This document shows positions 47,132 through 56,786 of a stretch of 64,000 bases of DNA, in pieces. The position numbers were made by a program, and so were the translations under genes. The number at the start of each line of letters is the position of its first letter. Position 1 is the first letter of the stretch. The stretch is from assembly GCA_019264575.1 (NCBI GenBank), contig JAHUZV010000025.1, forward strand, positions 186,001-250,000, given 5' to 3'. The notes under the pieces were generated by a model, which saw only the letters and a list, made by a program, of their open reading frames with translations, made no database searches and was not told the origin of the DNA. This DNA comes from Vulcanococcus sp. (GTDB lineage Bacteria; Cyanobacteriota; Cyanobacteriia; PCC-6307; Cyanobiaceae).

Positions 47132-47823
47132 CTATCCCTGCCTGGCTACTCGGCGATTGGGATCTGCTGTGGCAGCGTCGCCTGGAGCGGGGTCTCCCGC
47201 CCAGCCCGGAGCCGTTGGTGCTGGCGCGGGGCCTGCTGCTGAGGGGCACAGCTCTGGGCGCAGGTTTGTTCGCGGCGGTGCTGGGGTTGTGGGGCGCGCT
47301 GCTCTGGCGGCAAGCCCTGCTCGAGCGGGAGCTTGAGGGATTGCGGGGGATTCCGGCTCAGGTGCAGGCGTTGGAAGCCCAGGCGTTGGTGCAGCGGCGC
47401 AAGCTCAGCGGCTTGCAGCGCAGTAATGAAGGCTTGGCGAAGGGGCTGGTGGCGGTGTCGTCGGGCTCAGCGCTGGTGGCTCAGTTGGCAGCGATCACGC
47501 CACAGGGTGTTCAGCTCACCGATGTGCAGGTGCAAGGCAACAGCCTGAAGCTCAAGGGCGTTGCGGCGGATCCACAGGCGTTTCGGCGGGTGAATGCCTT
47601 GAGTTTGCTGTTGGCTCAAGCACCGATGTTTGAAGGCAAGGGCGTGAAGGTGATCAAGCTCAGTCGCGATGCCGCCAAGCCCGGGGCACCTCTCGAGTGG
47701 GATCTCACGGTCGCCTTTGCCACCGTGCCGGCTGCGCGGCAGGTGCAGTTGCTGCAGAACCTCGGAGCTGAGGGGTTGGCCCAGCGCTTGCAGATCCTGG
47801 AGCGGGCGGGGGTGCTGCCATGA
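47128..47823 (+). CDS. pilN: type IV pilus alignment protein PilN
   Basis: 231 residues: a cytoplasmic N-terminus, one TM helix (~38-60, GAGLFAAVLGLWGALLW), a coiled coil (ELEGLRGIPAQVQALEAQALVQRRK), and a ferredoxin-like periplasmic domain with GVQLTDVQVQGNSLKLKGVA. This matches PilN/GspL-C organisation. Coupled by 4-bp overlaps to pilM and pilO. Confidence 0.8.
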   Translation: MTIPAWLLGDWDLLWQRRLERGLPPSPEPLVLARGLLLRGTALGAGLFAAVLGLWGALLWRQALLERELEGLRGIPAQVQALEAQALVQRRKLSGLQRSNEGLAKGLVAVSSGSALVAQLAAITPQGVQLTDVQVQGNSLKLKGVAADPQAFRRVNALSLLLAQAPMFEGKGVKVIKLSRDAAKPGAPLEWDLTVAFATVPAARQVQLLQNLGAEGLAQRLQILERAGVLP

Positions 47824-48509
47824 GCAACCTGCAGGCGAGTCGGCCCAGCCGCGTGCAGCGCGACTGGTTGTTGATGGGGGTGCCCGCAGCGGTGGGGGTG
47901 CTGTTGAGCTTGGGGGTGGCTGGGCTGGCGGTGTGGCCCACCTGGCAGCGCCTCCAGATCGCCGAAGCTGAACGGGAACAACTAGCTGAACAGCGTCAGC
48001 GCCTGCCCCTGCTGCGCACGCAACTGCTGAAGCTCCGCGACAACGTGGATCAGGCAGAGCAGCGGAGAAGCCAGATCCTCGGGTTGATCGCTGGGAGCGG
48101 AGAGATCAACACCTTTATGGCGCAGCTCAGCGCCGAGGCCCAGCGAACAGGGGTGATCCTCGATGGCTATGAGCCGATCACCACGGCCCCACCCCCCGAG
48201 GCTGAATCGAATCGATCCAACGCGAGGCAGAACAAAGACAAGGCTCCCGCACTTCCTCCCGATCCTTTGCTGGCTCCCGGCCTGCAAAAAACATCGCTGT
48301 TGCTCACGGCTCGAGGCACGGGCCCGCAGCTGTTGGCTTTCCTTCGAGGGCTTGAGAAGCTCAGCCTGCTGGTGGTGCAAAGCGATCTGAGCCTCAAGCA
48401 CGAAACCAAAGACGCCGCCAAGCCGGGTGAAGCTGCCGTCAACACCACGCAACTGCGGCTCAACCTGAGCCTCTACAGCTCCGCTGAGCAGCCAGCCAAG
48501 GCCCCCTGA
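47820..48509 (+). CDS. pilO: type IV pilus alignment protein PilO
   Basis: 229 residues: TM helix (~18-40), coiled coil (AEREQLAEQRQRLPLLRTQL), and a periplasmic domain with TFMAQLSAEAQRTGVILDGYE and GPQLLAFLRGLEKLSLLVVQ. It contains a low-complexity linker (SNRSNARQNKDKAPALPPD). Partner of PilN. No separate pilP is present between pilO and pilQ. Confidence 0.82.
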   Translation: MSNLQASRPSRVQRDWLLMGVPAAVGVLLSLGVAGLAVWPTWQRLQIAEAEREQLAEQRQRLPLLRTQLLKLRDNVDQAEQRRSQILGLIAGSGEINTFMAQLSAEAQRTGVILDGYEPITTAPPPEAESNRSNARQNKDKAPALPPDPLLAPGLQKTSLLLTARGTGPQLLAFLRGLEKLSLLVVQSDLSLKHETKDAAKPGEAAVNTTQLRLNLSLYSSAEQPAKAP

Positions 48510-48569
48510 AGCCTGGCCTGGCCTGGTGTTTGCCGATACCATCCGCCTAAAACCGCCCGGGGATCAAGC

Positions 48570-50732
48570 GTGAAGCTGCGTTGTGGCCTGCTTCTGGCCG
48601 TGTTGGCCGCAGCTACAGCGTTGGCACCTCTGGAAGCAGCACCGCGCCCCACTGGGTCGGTGACGCCGGCCAGCGTGACTCCGGAAGCCTCGGGCTCTGT
48701 GGCACTCAGCGTGAGGCGTTCCTCCGAGGGGGTGGAGCTTGTGATCGAGGGCACGGGTGCTGCTCCGGTTCTGCAGCAAAGCCGCGATGGTCAGGCCTGG
48801 CGGGGCGATCTTCAGATGGCTGCGCCTGGATCGCTGCGTCTTGGCCCCCAGCGATTCACGCTTCCTGAGGCTGGGTTGCAGAGCGTGAGCCTGAATGGCG
48901 CCGGCCGCGACTACCAGCTGCAGGTGGTTCCGATGCCAGGTGCTCCGTTGAGTCGACCGGTGGTGAGCGCTGATGGGCGGAATCTGATCATCAGCTTCTC
49001 AACCCCAGTTCAGTCCGCCGAACAGTCGGCTCGTTTCAACCTGCGTGAACCCGGATCTGTTCCTCAACCTGCCTACGCACCGCCACTCAAGCCGCGGGCC
49101 GTGGCGCCACCGCTCGGGGATATGGCCGTGGGGACCATGGTGCTTTCGAACCGCAGCTTTCTGAAGCTGAATGGGCCTCCGGTCACGATGACCCTTCGTA
49201 ATGCCCCATCGAAAGATGCCTTGATGGCATTGGCTCAACTCGGTGGATATGGCTTTGTCTACGTGGCTGACGATTCCTCTGCGCCATCGACAAGTCGTTT
49301 GGGTCAGCAATCGCCAGCCTCTGGCCAGGATGCTTTGGTGTCACTTGCTTTTCGTGGGGAGTCTTATTCGCGGGCGGTCAACTCTGTGCTGTTGGCTGCT
49401 GGTTTGCAGGGGCGGCTTGAGGGCAGGATGCTGATGGTTGGCCCCTCTGTGTTGGGCAAAACCTTTGGGGCACAACTTTCAAAGGTTTATCGCCTGAATC
49501 AGGCTTCTGCTGATTCAGCTGCGAATTATCTTGCGAGCTTAGGAGCGCGAATCACCAAGGTCACAACGATCACGAATGTTGTGAGCTCGGGTCAGTCGTT
49601 GGCGAATCAGGTTGCTGGTGCTGAGCAAACTCAGCAGACCAAGCAGGAAACCATCACGTCGACCGAGTCTTATGGCTCTGCGTCCGGGCCACTGCTCGGG
49701 CTGATTGGAACGACCGATTCAAGGCTTCAAACCGTGACCTTGGTTGGCGATGCGCAGCTGGTGAGTGTTGCTGAAAACTATCTGCGTCAAATTGATCTGC
49801 GCCAGAGGCAGGTGGCTCTCACCGTCAGGATCCTGGACGTGACGCTCAAGAATGATACGGATGTCAAGAATAGCTTTGCTTTTAGGTATGGCAATAATTT
49901 TATTGTTAGCCAGGAGGGGAAAATGGTTGGCGCTTTTAATAATCGTCTTCCACCTGAGTCTGTTGATCCGCTTGGGTCTGGTGATCTTAACCCAGGACGG
50001 GACTATGCCTCTAACAACTTTTATGATTTGGTGCGTGCTCAGATTCAGTCGGAAAACACCAAGGTTCTGGCGAGTCCAACCTTGATTCTGAGTGAAAATG
50101 CTGAGCCAATACAGGGTGGGGCGGCAGTTGCGGCGGGGTCCGTAGACGGTGGTAATGCTGTTCTCAACACGGCGACGATTGGCCGCCCTTACGCCAATGA
50201 GTCGTTTGTGACGGTGGGTACCCAAGTAATTACCGATTACACGGTGCAAGCGGGTCAGAATGGGGCTCCAAACAGCTGCCAGCCCGAGTTCGGTACCGCT
50301 GGCTTGACGTTCGGGGCCAAGGTTTCAAAAATCGATGACAACGGTTTTGTTACCTTTTCTCTGTCGCCAGCGGTTTCCGCGGTTGCAGATACGCCTGAGC
50401 GGATTGAGGGCTGCGGAAATGTGAGTATCTTGCGTGTGCGTCGCTTGGATACCGGATCGGTGCGTGTTCGCGATGGGCAAACGCTCATCTTGACCGGTGT
50501 GATTTCCGATGAAGATAGGCAAGCGGTGACGAAATGGCCGATTCTCGGAGACTTGCCATTCGTTGGTCAGTTTTTCAGATCGTCGTCAAATAACCGCTCG
50601 AAGAACGAGCTCGTCATTCTGGTTACCCCGCGGATCGTCGATGACGCGCAGGGTGGTGCCTATGGATACGGCTATCAAGCGACGACGCAGGACGCGCGAC
50701 GGTTTGTTGGCGCACCTGTGCCGGCTTTTTAG
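48570..50732 (+). CDS. pilQ: type IV pilus secretin PilQ
   Basis: 720 residues from GTG 48570, signal peptide LLLAVLAAATALAPLEA. Beta-rich AMIN-like N-terminus (~40-180), then N-domain (~205-260; LNGPPVTMTLRNAPSKDALM). The secretin barrel (~430-700) has KVLASPTLILSENA, RVRDGQTLILTGVISDEDRQ and GDLPFVGQFFRS with NELVILVTPRIVDD. It forms the outer-membrane pore for the pilus. The part from ~49450 on is AT-richer than the operon start, suggesting domain exchange or relaxed selection. Convergent with the pentapeptide gene (4-bp overlap). Confidence 0.93.
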   Translation: MKLRCGLLLAVLAAATALAPLEAAPRPTGSVTPASVTPEASGSVALSVRRSSEGVELVIEGTGAAPVLQQSRDGQAWRGDLQMAAPGSLRLGPQRFTLPEAGLQSVSLNGAGRDYQLQVVPMPGAPLSRPVVSADGRNLIISFSTPVQSAEQSARFNLREPGSVPQPAYAPPLKPRAVAPPLGDMAVGTMVLSNRSFLKLNGPPVTMTLRNAPSKDALMALAQLGGYGFVYVADDSSAPSTSRLGQQSPASGQDALVSLAFRGESYSRAVNSVLLAAGLQGRLEGRMLMVGPSVLGKTFGAQLSKVYRLNQASADSAANYLASLGARITKVTTITNVVSSGQSLANQVAGAEQTQQTKQETITSTESYGSASGPLLGLIGTTDSRLQTVTLVGDAQLVSVAENYLRQIDLRQRQVALTVRILDVTLKNDTDVKNSFAFRYGNNFIVSQEGKMVGAFNNRLPPESVDPLGSGDLNPGRDYASNNFYDLVRAQIQSENTKVLASPTLILSENAEPIQGGAAVAAGSVDGGNAVLNTATIGRPYANESFVTVGTQVITDYTVQAGQNGAPNSCQPEFGTAGLTFGAKVSKIDDNGFVTFSLSPAVSAVADTPERIEGCGNVSILRVRRLDTGSVRVRDGQTLILTGVISDEDRQAVTKWPILGDLPFVGQFFRSSSNNRSKNELVILVTPRIVDDAQGGAYGYGYQATTQDARRFVGAPVPAF

Positions 50733-51541
50733 AAAGGGATTGGCAGCATCGTTTTAGCGGCTAGTGGAGCCAGCATTTGAAACGCGGTGATCGCTGCTCC
50801 AACCAAGTGCGATCCAGCACCGTTGCCTCCTTTGGGTCGAGGAGGTGCCTGAGTCATCAGGTTGGCGGCTTGTGTGAGGGCTTCTGCTTGTGATGTGTCG
50901 CCCATCATTGAGTACAGCTGGGCTGCGTAGGTCAGGTCCTGCGCTGCCAGTTGAAGTTGGCCTTGTTCGGCTCTGCTGAGACCTCTACCGACCCAGCTGA
51001 CCGCTGCCTCTGGCATGCGCTTAATGGCATGGTTAAACCACCCTTCTGCGTCGGGGTGACGACCTTCCTGAGCGGCTTGGATCCCGGCGTTGTGGAGTTC
51101 TGCATAGCTGTGGGCCGATAGGGCGATTCCCTTGGCCTGTTGCCAATGACTGCGGCTCAGGCCCCCAGCTTCGATGATGGCGCCAGTGAGATCGGCGTTG
51201 CGCAGATCGGTTCCGATGAGAACGGCCCCACGCAGATCGGCTCCTTGCATTGATGCTCCCGCCAGGCTGGCGAAGCTGAGGTTGGCCTGACGCAGATCTG
51301 CGCCGGAGAGGTGTGCTCCGCTCAGATTTGCCCGCTGAAGTCTTGCCCCTTGCAGTTGGGCGTCTTTCAGATCGGCGTGAACCAGATCGGCATCGTCCAG
51401 GTTGCACCGCTCACAGCGTCGCTGTTCGAGGATTTGGATCACCGACGCGGCTTCGGCCGCGTTCGTCTTGGATGCCCAAAGAGGGATAGCCCATGCCACG
51501 GCAACGGCCAGAGCCACAGGCAGGAGGCCGCGTTGTGGCAT
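50729..51541 (-). CDS. secreted pentapeptide-repeat protein with TPR-like tail
   Basis: 270 residues, signal peptide VALAVAVAWAIPLWA. A short CERCNL motif begins about 12 pentapeptides (~42-125; A(D/N)LXX pattern such as ADLVHADLKDAQLQGARL). A helical TPR-like segment (~140-225; HNAGIQAAQEGRHPDAEGW) and a hydrophobic C-terminus (HLVGAAITAFQMLAPLAAK) follow. Likely periplasmic or lumenal. Binding partner unknown. Confidence 0.88.
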   Translation of the reverse strand: MPQRGLLPVALAVAVAWAIPLWASKTNAAEAASVIQILEQRRCERCNLDDADLVHADLKDAQLQGARLQRANLSGAHLSGADLRQANLSFASLAGASMQGADLRGAVLIGTDLRNADLTGAIIEAGGLSRSHWQQAKGIALSAHSYAELHNAGIQAAQEGRHPDAEGWFNHAIKRMPEAAVSWVGRGLSRAEQGQLQLAAQDLTYAAQLYSMMGDTSQAEALTQAANLMTQAPPRPKGGNGAGSHLVGAAITAFQMLAPLAAKTMLPIPF

Positions 51542-51613
51542 GCGTGCCTGGAATGAAAGCGTTGAGCCGTTTTAACTGCTTCTCTGCCTCGCGTCGATCA
51601 GGCTGGTGACCGT

Positions 51614-52735
51614 GTGTTCTGGTGTGGTGTGCCCGAAGCCCACGGTGGCAATGTTCAAGCTGCAGCTCATCGTTTGGGTTGTCGGCCTTGGCAGCTGATT
51701 GATGCCAGTGCCTCTTTGGCACCCTTGCCCCTTCCGTGGACTGCCCATGTCAGTCGGTTGGCGGCCCCTTTGAACGCCTACCCGGATCGTCGCTTGGTCG
51801 GGCTCCGAGGGTGCATCAGTGCTGTGCACCGATTGCCCCAGGATTGTGTGTTGCCTGGAAATGGCGCTGCTGAGTTGTTCACCTGGGCCGCTCGTGATGC
51901 AGCAGCAGCTGGGCACTCGCTTCTTCCGCAGCCCGGCTTCGCGGATTATGAGCGGGCCTTGGAGTGCTGGGGCGCGTCTTGGGACCCGCTGCCGTTACCG
52001 CTGGATTGGACAGGCCCTGGACCTGCTCCCTTCCCTGGTGGGTCTTGCCAGGGTGATGTGCTTTGGATCACCAATCCGCACAACCCCACAGGCCAACTGT
52101 GGAGCCGAGCATCGCTGGAGCCTCTGTTAAGGCGCTACGCGTTGGTGATCTGTGACGAGGCGTTTTTGCCTCTGGTGCCCAACGGTGAAGAGCAGTCGCT
52201 GATCGACCTGGTTTCACTCCACTCCAATCTGGTGGTGATCCGCAGCCTCACCAAGCTTTACGGGATTGCTGGTCTGCGGTTGGGCTATGCGGTTGCCCAG
52301 CCCGAGCGATTGCAGCGTTGGGCTCGATGGCGCGATCCGTGGCCCGTCAATGCCGTGGCCTCAGCTGTGGGGCAGGCGTTGCTGCGCAGGCCAAAGCGTT
52401 ATCAAGCTTGGTTGCAGCGTGTGCAGCGTTGGACAGCCCGAGAAGGCAGCTGGTTGCACCAGCAGCTAGCAGCTCTGCCCGGAATCACGCCCATGCCATC
52501 GGCCGCCAACTACCTCTTGATTCGTGGTGAGCGCAACGGCGAGCCCTACTCGTTGCAGCCTCTCCGAGAGGCACTGGAAACGCGCCATCGCATCTTGCTG
52601 CGCGATTGCCGTTCGTTTGAAGGGTTGGATGAAACCTGGCTGCGGATCGGTTATCAGAGCCGCCGGGGTAATCGGCGCATCATCCGGGCCATGCGTCAGG
52701 AGCTCAGCTCCATCAGCAACCCCGCCAGCAACTGA
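51614..52735 (+). CDS. PLP-dependent class I/II aminotransferase, CobD/HisC-like
   Basis: 373 residues. An N-terminal [13 protein letters not shown] motif is characteristic of threonine-phosphate decarboxylase (CobD/CobC) in cobalamin synthesis. Then [32 protein letters not shown] and the PLP lysine in [18 protein letters not shown]. The start may be GTG 51614 or GTG 51629. HisC is the alternative, but the N-terminal HGGN favours CobD. The 3' end overlaps convergent murG by 40 bp. Confidence 0.8.
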   Translation: MFWCGVPEAHGGNVQAAAHRLGCRPWQLIDASASLAPLPLPWTAHVSRLAAPLNAYPDRRLVGLRGCISAVHRLPQDCVLPGNGAAELFTWAARDAAAAGHSLLPQPGFADYERALECWGASWDPLPLPLDWTGPGPAPFPGGSCQGDVLWITNPHNPTGQLWSRASLEPLLRRYALVICDEAFLPLVPNGEEQSLIDLVSLHSNLVVIRSLTKLYGIAGLRLGYAVAQPERLQRWARWRDPWPVNAVASAVGQALLRRPKRYQAWLQRVQRWTAREGSWLHQQLAALPGITPMPSAANYLLIRGERNGEPYSLQPLREALETRHRILLRDCRSFEGLDETWLRIGYQSRRGNRRIIRAMRQELSSISNPASN

Positions 52736-53772
52736 TCCGCATCCCGCACCGCTAGCCCCTCCATCCCCGCGAGCAGCTGCAGCAAAGGATCCACGGCTGG
52801 ATCGCAGCCCCGCAGGCGCGGCCCCAGTAGCCGCCAGATCGCCTGCTCCAGCGCCGGATGCTCCGGCGGGTGTTGCCACACGATCACGGCGGCACCGAGG
52901 GCGGCGGCGGCACCGGCGTTGGCGTCTTGATGTTTGTCGGCGGCCTGGGGGAAGGGCACCAGGATCGCGGGGCTGCCGCACACCGCTAGTTCGCTCAGGC
53001 TGCCGGCGCCGGCGCGGCTGATCACCAGATCGGCGTGTTGCAGCAGCCCTGCCACCTCATCGCTGAAGGGGCGTTCGGCGTACGCGGGGTGCCGCAGTTG
53101 GCCGCTCTCGGGGTCGTTGCTGCCGCTGAGGTGCACCACGCGGCAACCGGCCGTGAGCAGCCTTGGCAACACAGGCCGCACCATGCGATTGAGGCCTACG
53201 GCCCCCTGGCTGCCACCCATCACCACCAGCAATGGGCCTGTTCCGGCGGGTACCCAAGCCGGCAGGGCGGCGGGTTGCAGAAACTCCCGCCGCACGGGCG
53301 TCCCTGTTACACGTGGCTGGCAGCCTTTGAGCCGTTCGGCGGCCTGGGGTAAGCCCACGGCCACGTGGGTGCAGAACCGGCCCAGCAGCCTCGTTACCCG
53401 GCCGGGCACGCCATTGGATTCGTGCAGCACCACGGGCACGCCGCACCAACGGGCGCCAAGGATCGCCGGCGCAGCGATGTAGCCGCCGGTGCTGATCACC
53501 ACCCGGATGCCTGCGCGGCGGATTAGCTGGCGCACACTCCAGCTGGCGCCGAGCAGCCGCAGCAGGTTGAGCAGTTTTTGCAGGCCTCGCCCCTGCAGCC
53601 CGCCGGCGTTCACGGTGTGCAGCGGGATCTCCGCTGGCACCAGTTCGGTCTCCAGCCGATCAGGTACCCCCAGCCACTGGATCTGCCAGTCCGCCGGCAG
53701 GGCCTGGGCAACGGCCAGGGCCGGGAAGAGGTGTCCGCCGGTGCCGCTGGCCGCGATCAACAGGCGAGACAT
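52696..53772 (-). CDS. murG: UDP-GlcNAc:undecaprenyl-PP-MurNAc-pentapeptide GlcNAc transferase
   Basis: Forms lipid II on the cytoplasmic membrane face. 358 residues. Donor/acceptor motifs: [69 protein letters not shown] and [17 protein letters not shown]. Start ATG 53772, divergent from the next secreted protein. Confidence 0.97.
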   Translation of the reverse strand: MSRLLIAASGTGGHLFPALAVAQALPADWQIQWLGVPDRLETELVPAEIPLHTVNAGGLQGRGLQKLLNLLRLLGASWSVRQLIRRAGIRVVISTGGYIAAPAILGARWCGVPVVLHESNGVPGRVTRLLGRFCTHVAVGLPQAAERLKGCQPRVTGTPVRREFLQPAALPAWVPAGTGPLLVVMGGSQGAVGLNRMVRPVLPRLLTAGCRVVHLSGSNDPESGQLRHPAYAERPFSDEVAGLLQHADLVISRAGAGSLSELAVCGSPAILVPFPQAADKHQDANAGAAAALGAAVIVWQHPPEHPALEQAIWRLLGPRLRGCDPAVDPLLQLLAGMEGLAVRDADQLLAGLLMELSS

Positions 53773-53826
53773 GGTTGCGGCGGGAAGGCGCGCCTAACTT
53801 AAGGGCCGTGTGTTGGTTGAGCTCCA

Positions 53827-54564
53827 GTGCTGTTGCGCCCTCTCCTGCCGGCTGCCTTCGCTTTGGCCGGGCTGGTGATGGCAGCCACACCGCTGCGGGC
53901 AGCCCCCAGCCTGCAGGCGTTGCAGGAGGCCCTCAACAGCAGCTCAGCTGAAGCCCTCACCGCCGTGCTCGAGCCTGGCCAAGGCCTCGATCCAGATGAA
54001 GTGGCCCGCCGCCGCTTGTTGTTGCGCGAGCAATTCCCTGATGCCAGCTGGAGCGTGCAGCCTGGGGCTCCGCTGAAGGACGGCCGCGCCACCACCCAGA
54101 TCAATGTGACGGGCAGCCGCGAGGAAGGCCCCTATCGCTTCCGCTTCGAGGCGCAGCAGCAGGTCGTGCTCGGTGCTAACGGCAACCGCTTCAACAGCCA
54201 GGAGGTGATTCGCGAGACCTCACTGCTGCGTAGCGCTGAGAACAACCTCAAGGTGAGCCTGCTGATTCCCGATGCGGTGCTCACGGGCCAGCGCTACGAC
54301 GTGGACGTGGTGTTCGATGAACCCCTCGACGGTGCTGTGGTGGCCGGCTCTCTCAAGCCGGTGACCGCCGGAGAGCTGCTGCGAATGCGCACCCCCGACC
54401 TCCAGCTCGAAGCCCTCGGTGGCGGCGGCATCTTCAAGAGCGCTCAGGCGCCTTATCAGCCAGGCACCCAGACCTGGGCTGTGCTGCTGGTGCACCCCAA
54501 GGGCATCGTGGCCGCCAGCAAGCAGGTGCGTGTGGTGGCCGATCGATCTGCCCTCAGCTTCTGA
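53827..54564 (+). CDS. secreted protein of unknown function
   Basis: 245 residues from GTG 53827. Signal peptide (LLPAAFALAGLVMAATPLRAA), a helical part SLQALQEALNSSSAEALTAV, then a beta-rich domain (~75-245) with QINVTGSREEGPYRFRFEA and YDVDVVFDEPLDGAVVAGSL. No Cys after the signal. I recognise no family; it looks like a conserved picocyanobacterial periplasmic protein. The 3' end overlaps the convergent dehydrogenase gene by 11 bp. Confidence 0.75.
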   Translation: MLLRPLLPAAFALAGLVMAATPLRAAPSLQALQEALNSSSAEALTAVLEPGQGLDPDEVARRRLLLREQFPDASWSVQPGAPLKDGRATTQINVTGSREEGPYRFRFEAQQQVVLGANGNRFNSQEVIRETSLLRSAENNLKVSLLIPDAVLTGQRYDVDVVFDEPLDGAVVAGSLKPVTAGELLRMRTPDLQLEALGGGGIFKSAQAPYQPGTQTWAVLLVHPKGIVAASKQVRVVADRSALSF

Positions 54565-55444
54565 ACCAGCGGGCCAGGACCGACACATCCAGATCCCCAT
54601 GGCCATCGGCCAGGAGGGCGTCTTCCATGGCGGCGACCAGCCGGCTCACGGGTAGTTCAATCTGCTGCGCCTCCGCCGCCTCCAGGGCGATGGCCAGATC
54701 CTTGCGGTGCAGCGCCAGCTTGAAACCCAGCGGGTAGTGGTCGTTGATCATTTGGGCGCTGCGGTGCTCCAGAGCCCAGGAGCCGGCGGCTCCGCTTTTG
54801 AGGGCGGATACCACTTGCTGGCGATCCAGCCCGAGCCGTTTCGCCAGCTGCAGGGCTTCGGCGACAGCGGCGTAGCTGCCCGCCACGAGCACCTGGTTCA
54901 CGGCCTTGGCTTCCTGGCCAGATCCCACTGGGCCGAAGTGGGTGATCGAGCCGCCGAGGATCTCCAGCAGAGGTCTGGCCCTAGCCAGATCCTCCGTAGC
55001 GCCCCCCACCAACACCGAGAGCGTGCCGGCTTTGGCGCCTTCGGTGCCGCCGGTGACGGGTGCATCCACATAGCGGATGTCTCGCTCGGCCAGAGCTGCC
55101 CCCAGGCGCCGGCTGGTGCCGGGGCTGATGGTGGAACAGTCGATCACCAGCGCGCCGGGCTGTAGGCCGTGAATCGCCGCCTCGCTGGCCTCGGGGCCCA
55201 GCAGCACGGCTTCCGCGGCGCGGTCGTCGCTCACGCAGAGCAGCAGCACCTCGGCCTCACGCGCTGCGTCTGCCGGGCTGCCCGCCACACGGGCGCCGGC
55301 GGCCCGCAGGGGCTCACAGCTGCTCGCGGTGCGGTTGAACACCGTGAGCGCATGGCCTGCCTGCAGCAGGTTGTGGGCCATCGGCGCGCCCAGGGCTCCC
55401 AGGCCGATCCAGGCCAGTTGTGGGCGGGGCGAGGACTCGATCAC
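54554..55444 (-). CDS. 3-hydroxyisobutyrate dehydrogenase-family NAD(P)-dependent oxidoreductase
   Basis: 296 residues. Rossmann motif WIGLGALGAPMAHNLLQAGH, signature DCSTISPGTSRRLG, substrate loop VDAPVTGGTEGAKAGTL and catalytic Lys in GQEAKAVNQVLVA. The family includes 3-hydroxyisobutyrate dehydrogenase, tartronate semialdehyde reductase and glyoxylate/succinic semialdehyde reductase; substrate cannot be chosen from sequence alone. Coupled (ATGA) to the upstream EF-hand gene. Confidence 0.9.
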   Translation of the reverse strand: MIESSPRPQLAWIGLGALGAPMAHNLLQAGHALTVFNRTASSCEPLRAAGARVAGSPADAAREAEVLLLCVSDDRAAEAVLLGPEASEAAIHGLQPGALVIDCSTISPGTSRRLGAALAERDIRYVDAPVTGGTEGAKAGTLSVLVGGATEDLARARPLLEILGGSITHFGPVGSGQEAKAVNQVLVAGSYAAVAEALQLAKRLGLDRQQVVSALKSGAAGSWALEHRSAQMINDHYPLGFKLALHRKDLAIALEAAEAQQIELPVSRLVAAMEDALLADGHGDLDVSVLARWFRS

Positions 55445-55917
55445 GGCTGGGTTGGGGCAGAGAGTTGGCGGCGCCGCTGTTCGCCCAGCCCCTGCAGCTC
55501 CTGACGATCCACGCGGCCATCACCATTGCGATCAGCTTGGCCGAAATGGCGCTGCAGCCAGCTGTAGGCCTCGGCTTCGCGGCGATCGATACCGCCATCG
55601 CCGTTGCGATCAGCCTGCTCAAAGAAGCGCTTGGCTCGCTCGCCCCGCGTGGCCTGGGTTGGGGTGAGATCGTCTGGCCCGAGATAGCCGCGTTTGCGGC
55701 TGTCGAGCCGATCGAAGTGGCGCTCGAGATAGGGCTGGCCCTGCACTTCTTGCCGTTGCAGGCGCTGGTCGTTGTTGCGATCGAGCCGCTCAAACAGCAG
55801 ACGCATGCGTTGTTGATAGGTCTGCTGTTCTGCGGTGGTCTGAGCCCGGGCGGCAGAGCTCAAGCCCAGGCTGATCGCCAGGGCCAGGTGCCCCCATCGC
55901 TGCAGCATTCCGCGCAT
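55441..55917 (-). CDS. secreted EF-hand protein
   Basis: 158 residues. Signal peptide (LALAISLGLSSAARAQ). Four EF-hand loops: DRNNDQRLQRQE, DSRKRGYLGPDD (degenerate), DRNGDGGIDRRE and DRNGDGRVDRQE. The first and last two keep the 1,3,5,12 ligands. Likely periplasmic Ca2+ binding. It precedes the dehydrogenase with a 4-bp overlap. Confidence 0.88.
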   Translation of the reverse strand: MRGMLQRWGHLALAISLGLSSAARAQTTAEQQTYQQRMRLLFERLDRNNDQRLQRQEVQGQPYLERHFDRLDSRKRGYLGPDDLTPTQATRGERAKRFFEQADRNGDGGIDRREAEAYSWLQRHFGQADRNGDGRVDRQELQGLGEQRRRQLSAPTQP

Positions 55918-56045
55918 GGCCCAAGGCTATGGAGCGATGGCGAGCGTCAGCTGCTGGCTCCGCCACAAAGCTGTGACCAGATCTGTCTGAGGCGGTCTGG
56001 GCGCCTGGATCTCCATACAGTCGGCGCAGGCCCTTGGAACCCTCG

Positions 56046-56786
56046 ATGGCTGTTGCGTCCCGCACGGCCCCAGCGCGCATCTGGGTGGTGGATGACGACC
56101 CCGAGCAGCGGCGCTTGCTTGGCACCTACCTCACTGATCAGGGGTACGACGTGCGCTCCCTCACCAGCGGTGAGCAGCTGATGGCTCGCCTGGAGGGGCA
56201 GCGGCCGGATCTGGTGGTGCTCGATGTGATGCTCCCCGGCGATGACGGCCTCACCCTGCTGCGTCGCTTGCGCGATGGCGGCGACGATCTGCCTGTGGTG
56301 ATGCTCACCGCCCGCGGCGACGGCGTGGATCGGATCATCGGCCTGGAGCAGGGCGCCGACGACTACCTCGGCAAACCCTTCCTGCCCCGCGAGCTCAGCG
56401 CCCGCATCGAAGCGGTGCTGCGCCGCCGCGTGGCCCTGCCGGCTGGAACGCCGCTGGCGGAAGGCCAGCTCGTGGAATTCGGCGACAACCGCCTCGATCT
56501 GGCGGCCCGCAGCCTCGAGCGTGCGGGCGTTCCCGTGGTGATCACCAGCGGTGAGTTCAGCCTGCTCTCGGCCTTTGTGCAGCATCCCCACCGGCCCTTG
56601 TCACGCGAACGGCTGATCGAGCTGGCCCGCGGCCCCGGTTCCGACACCGACAGCCGCAGCATGGATGTGCAGGTGTCGCGCGTTCGCAAGCTGGTGGAGC
56701 CTGATCCCACGCGCCCCCGCTACCTGCAAACCGTGTGGGGTTACGGCTACGTGTTTGTTCCCGATGGCCAGCCCCGCAGCCGTTAA
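56046..56786 (+). CDS. OmpR-family response regulator
   Basis: 246 residues from ATG 56046. Receiver domain with DD pair (IWVVDDDPEQRRLL), phospho-Asp in VVLDVMLPGDDG, Thr in VVMLTARGD and Lys in YLGKPF. The winged-helix output is SGEFSLLSAFVQHPHRPLSRERL to VWGYGYVFVPDG. Overlaps the kinase gene by 23 bp; the two form a cognate pair. Confidence 0.94.
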   Translation: MAVASRTAPARIWVVDDDPEQRRLLGTYLTDQGYDVRSLTSGEQLMARLEGQRPDLVVLDVMLPGDDGLTLLRRLRDGGDDLPVVMLTARGDGVDRIIGLEQGADDYLGKPFLPRELSARIEAVLRRRVALPAGTPLAEGQLVEFGDNRLDLAARSLERAGVPVVITSGEFSLLSAFVQHPHRPLSRERLIELARGPGSDTDSRSMDVQVSRVRKLVEPDPTRPRYLQTVWGYGYVFVPDGQPRSR

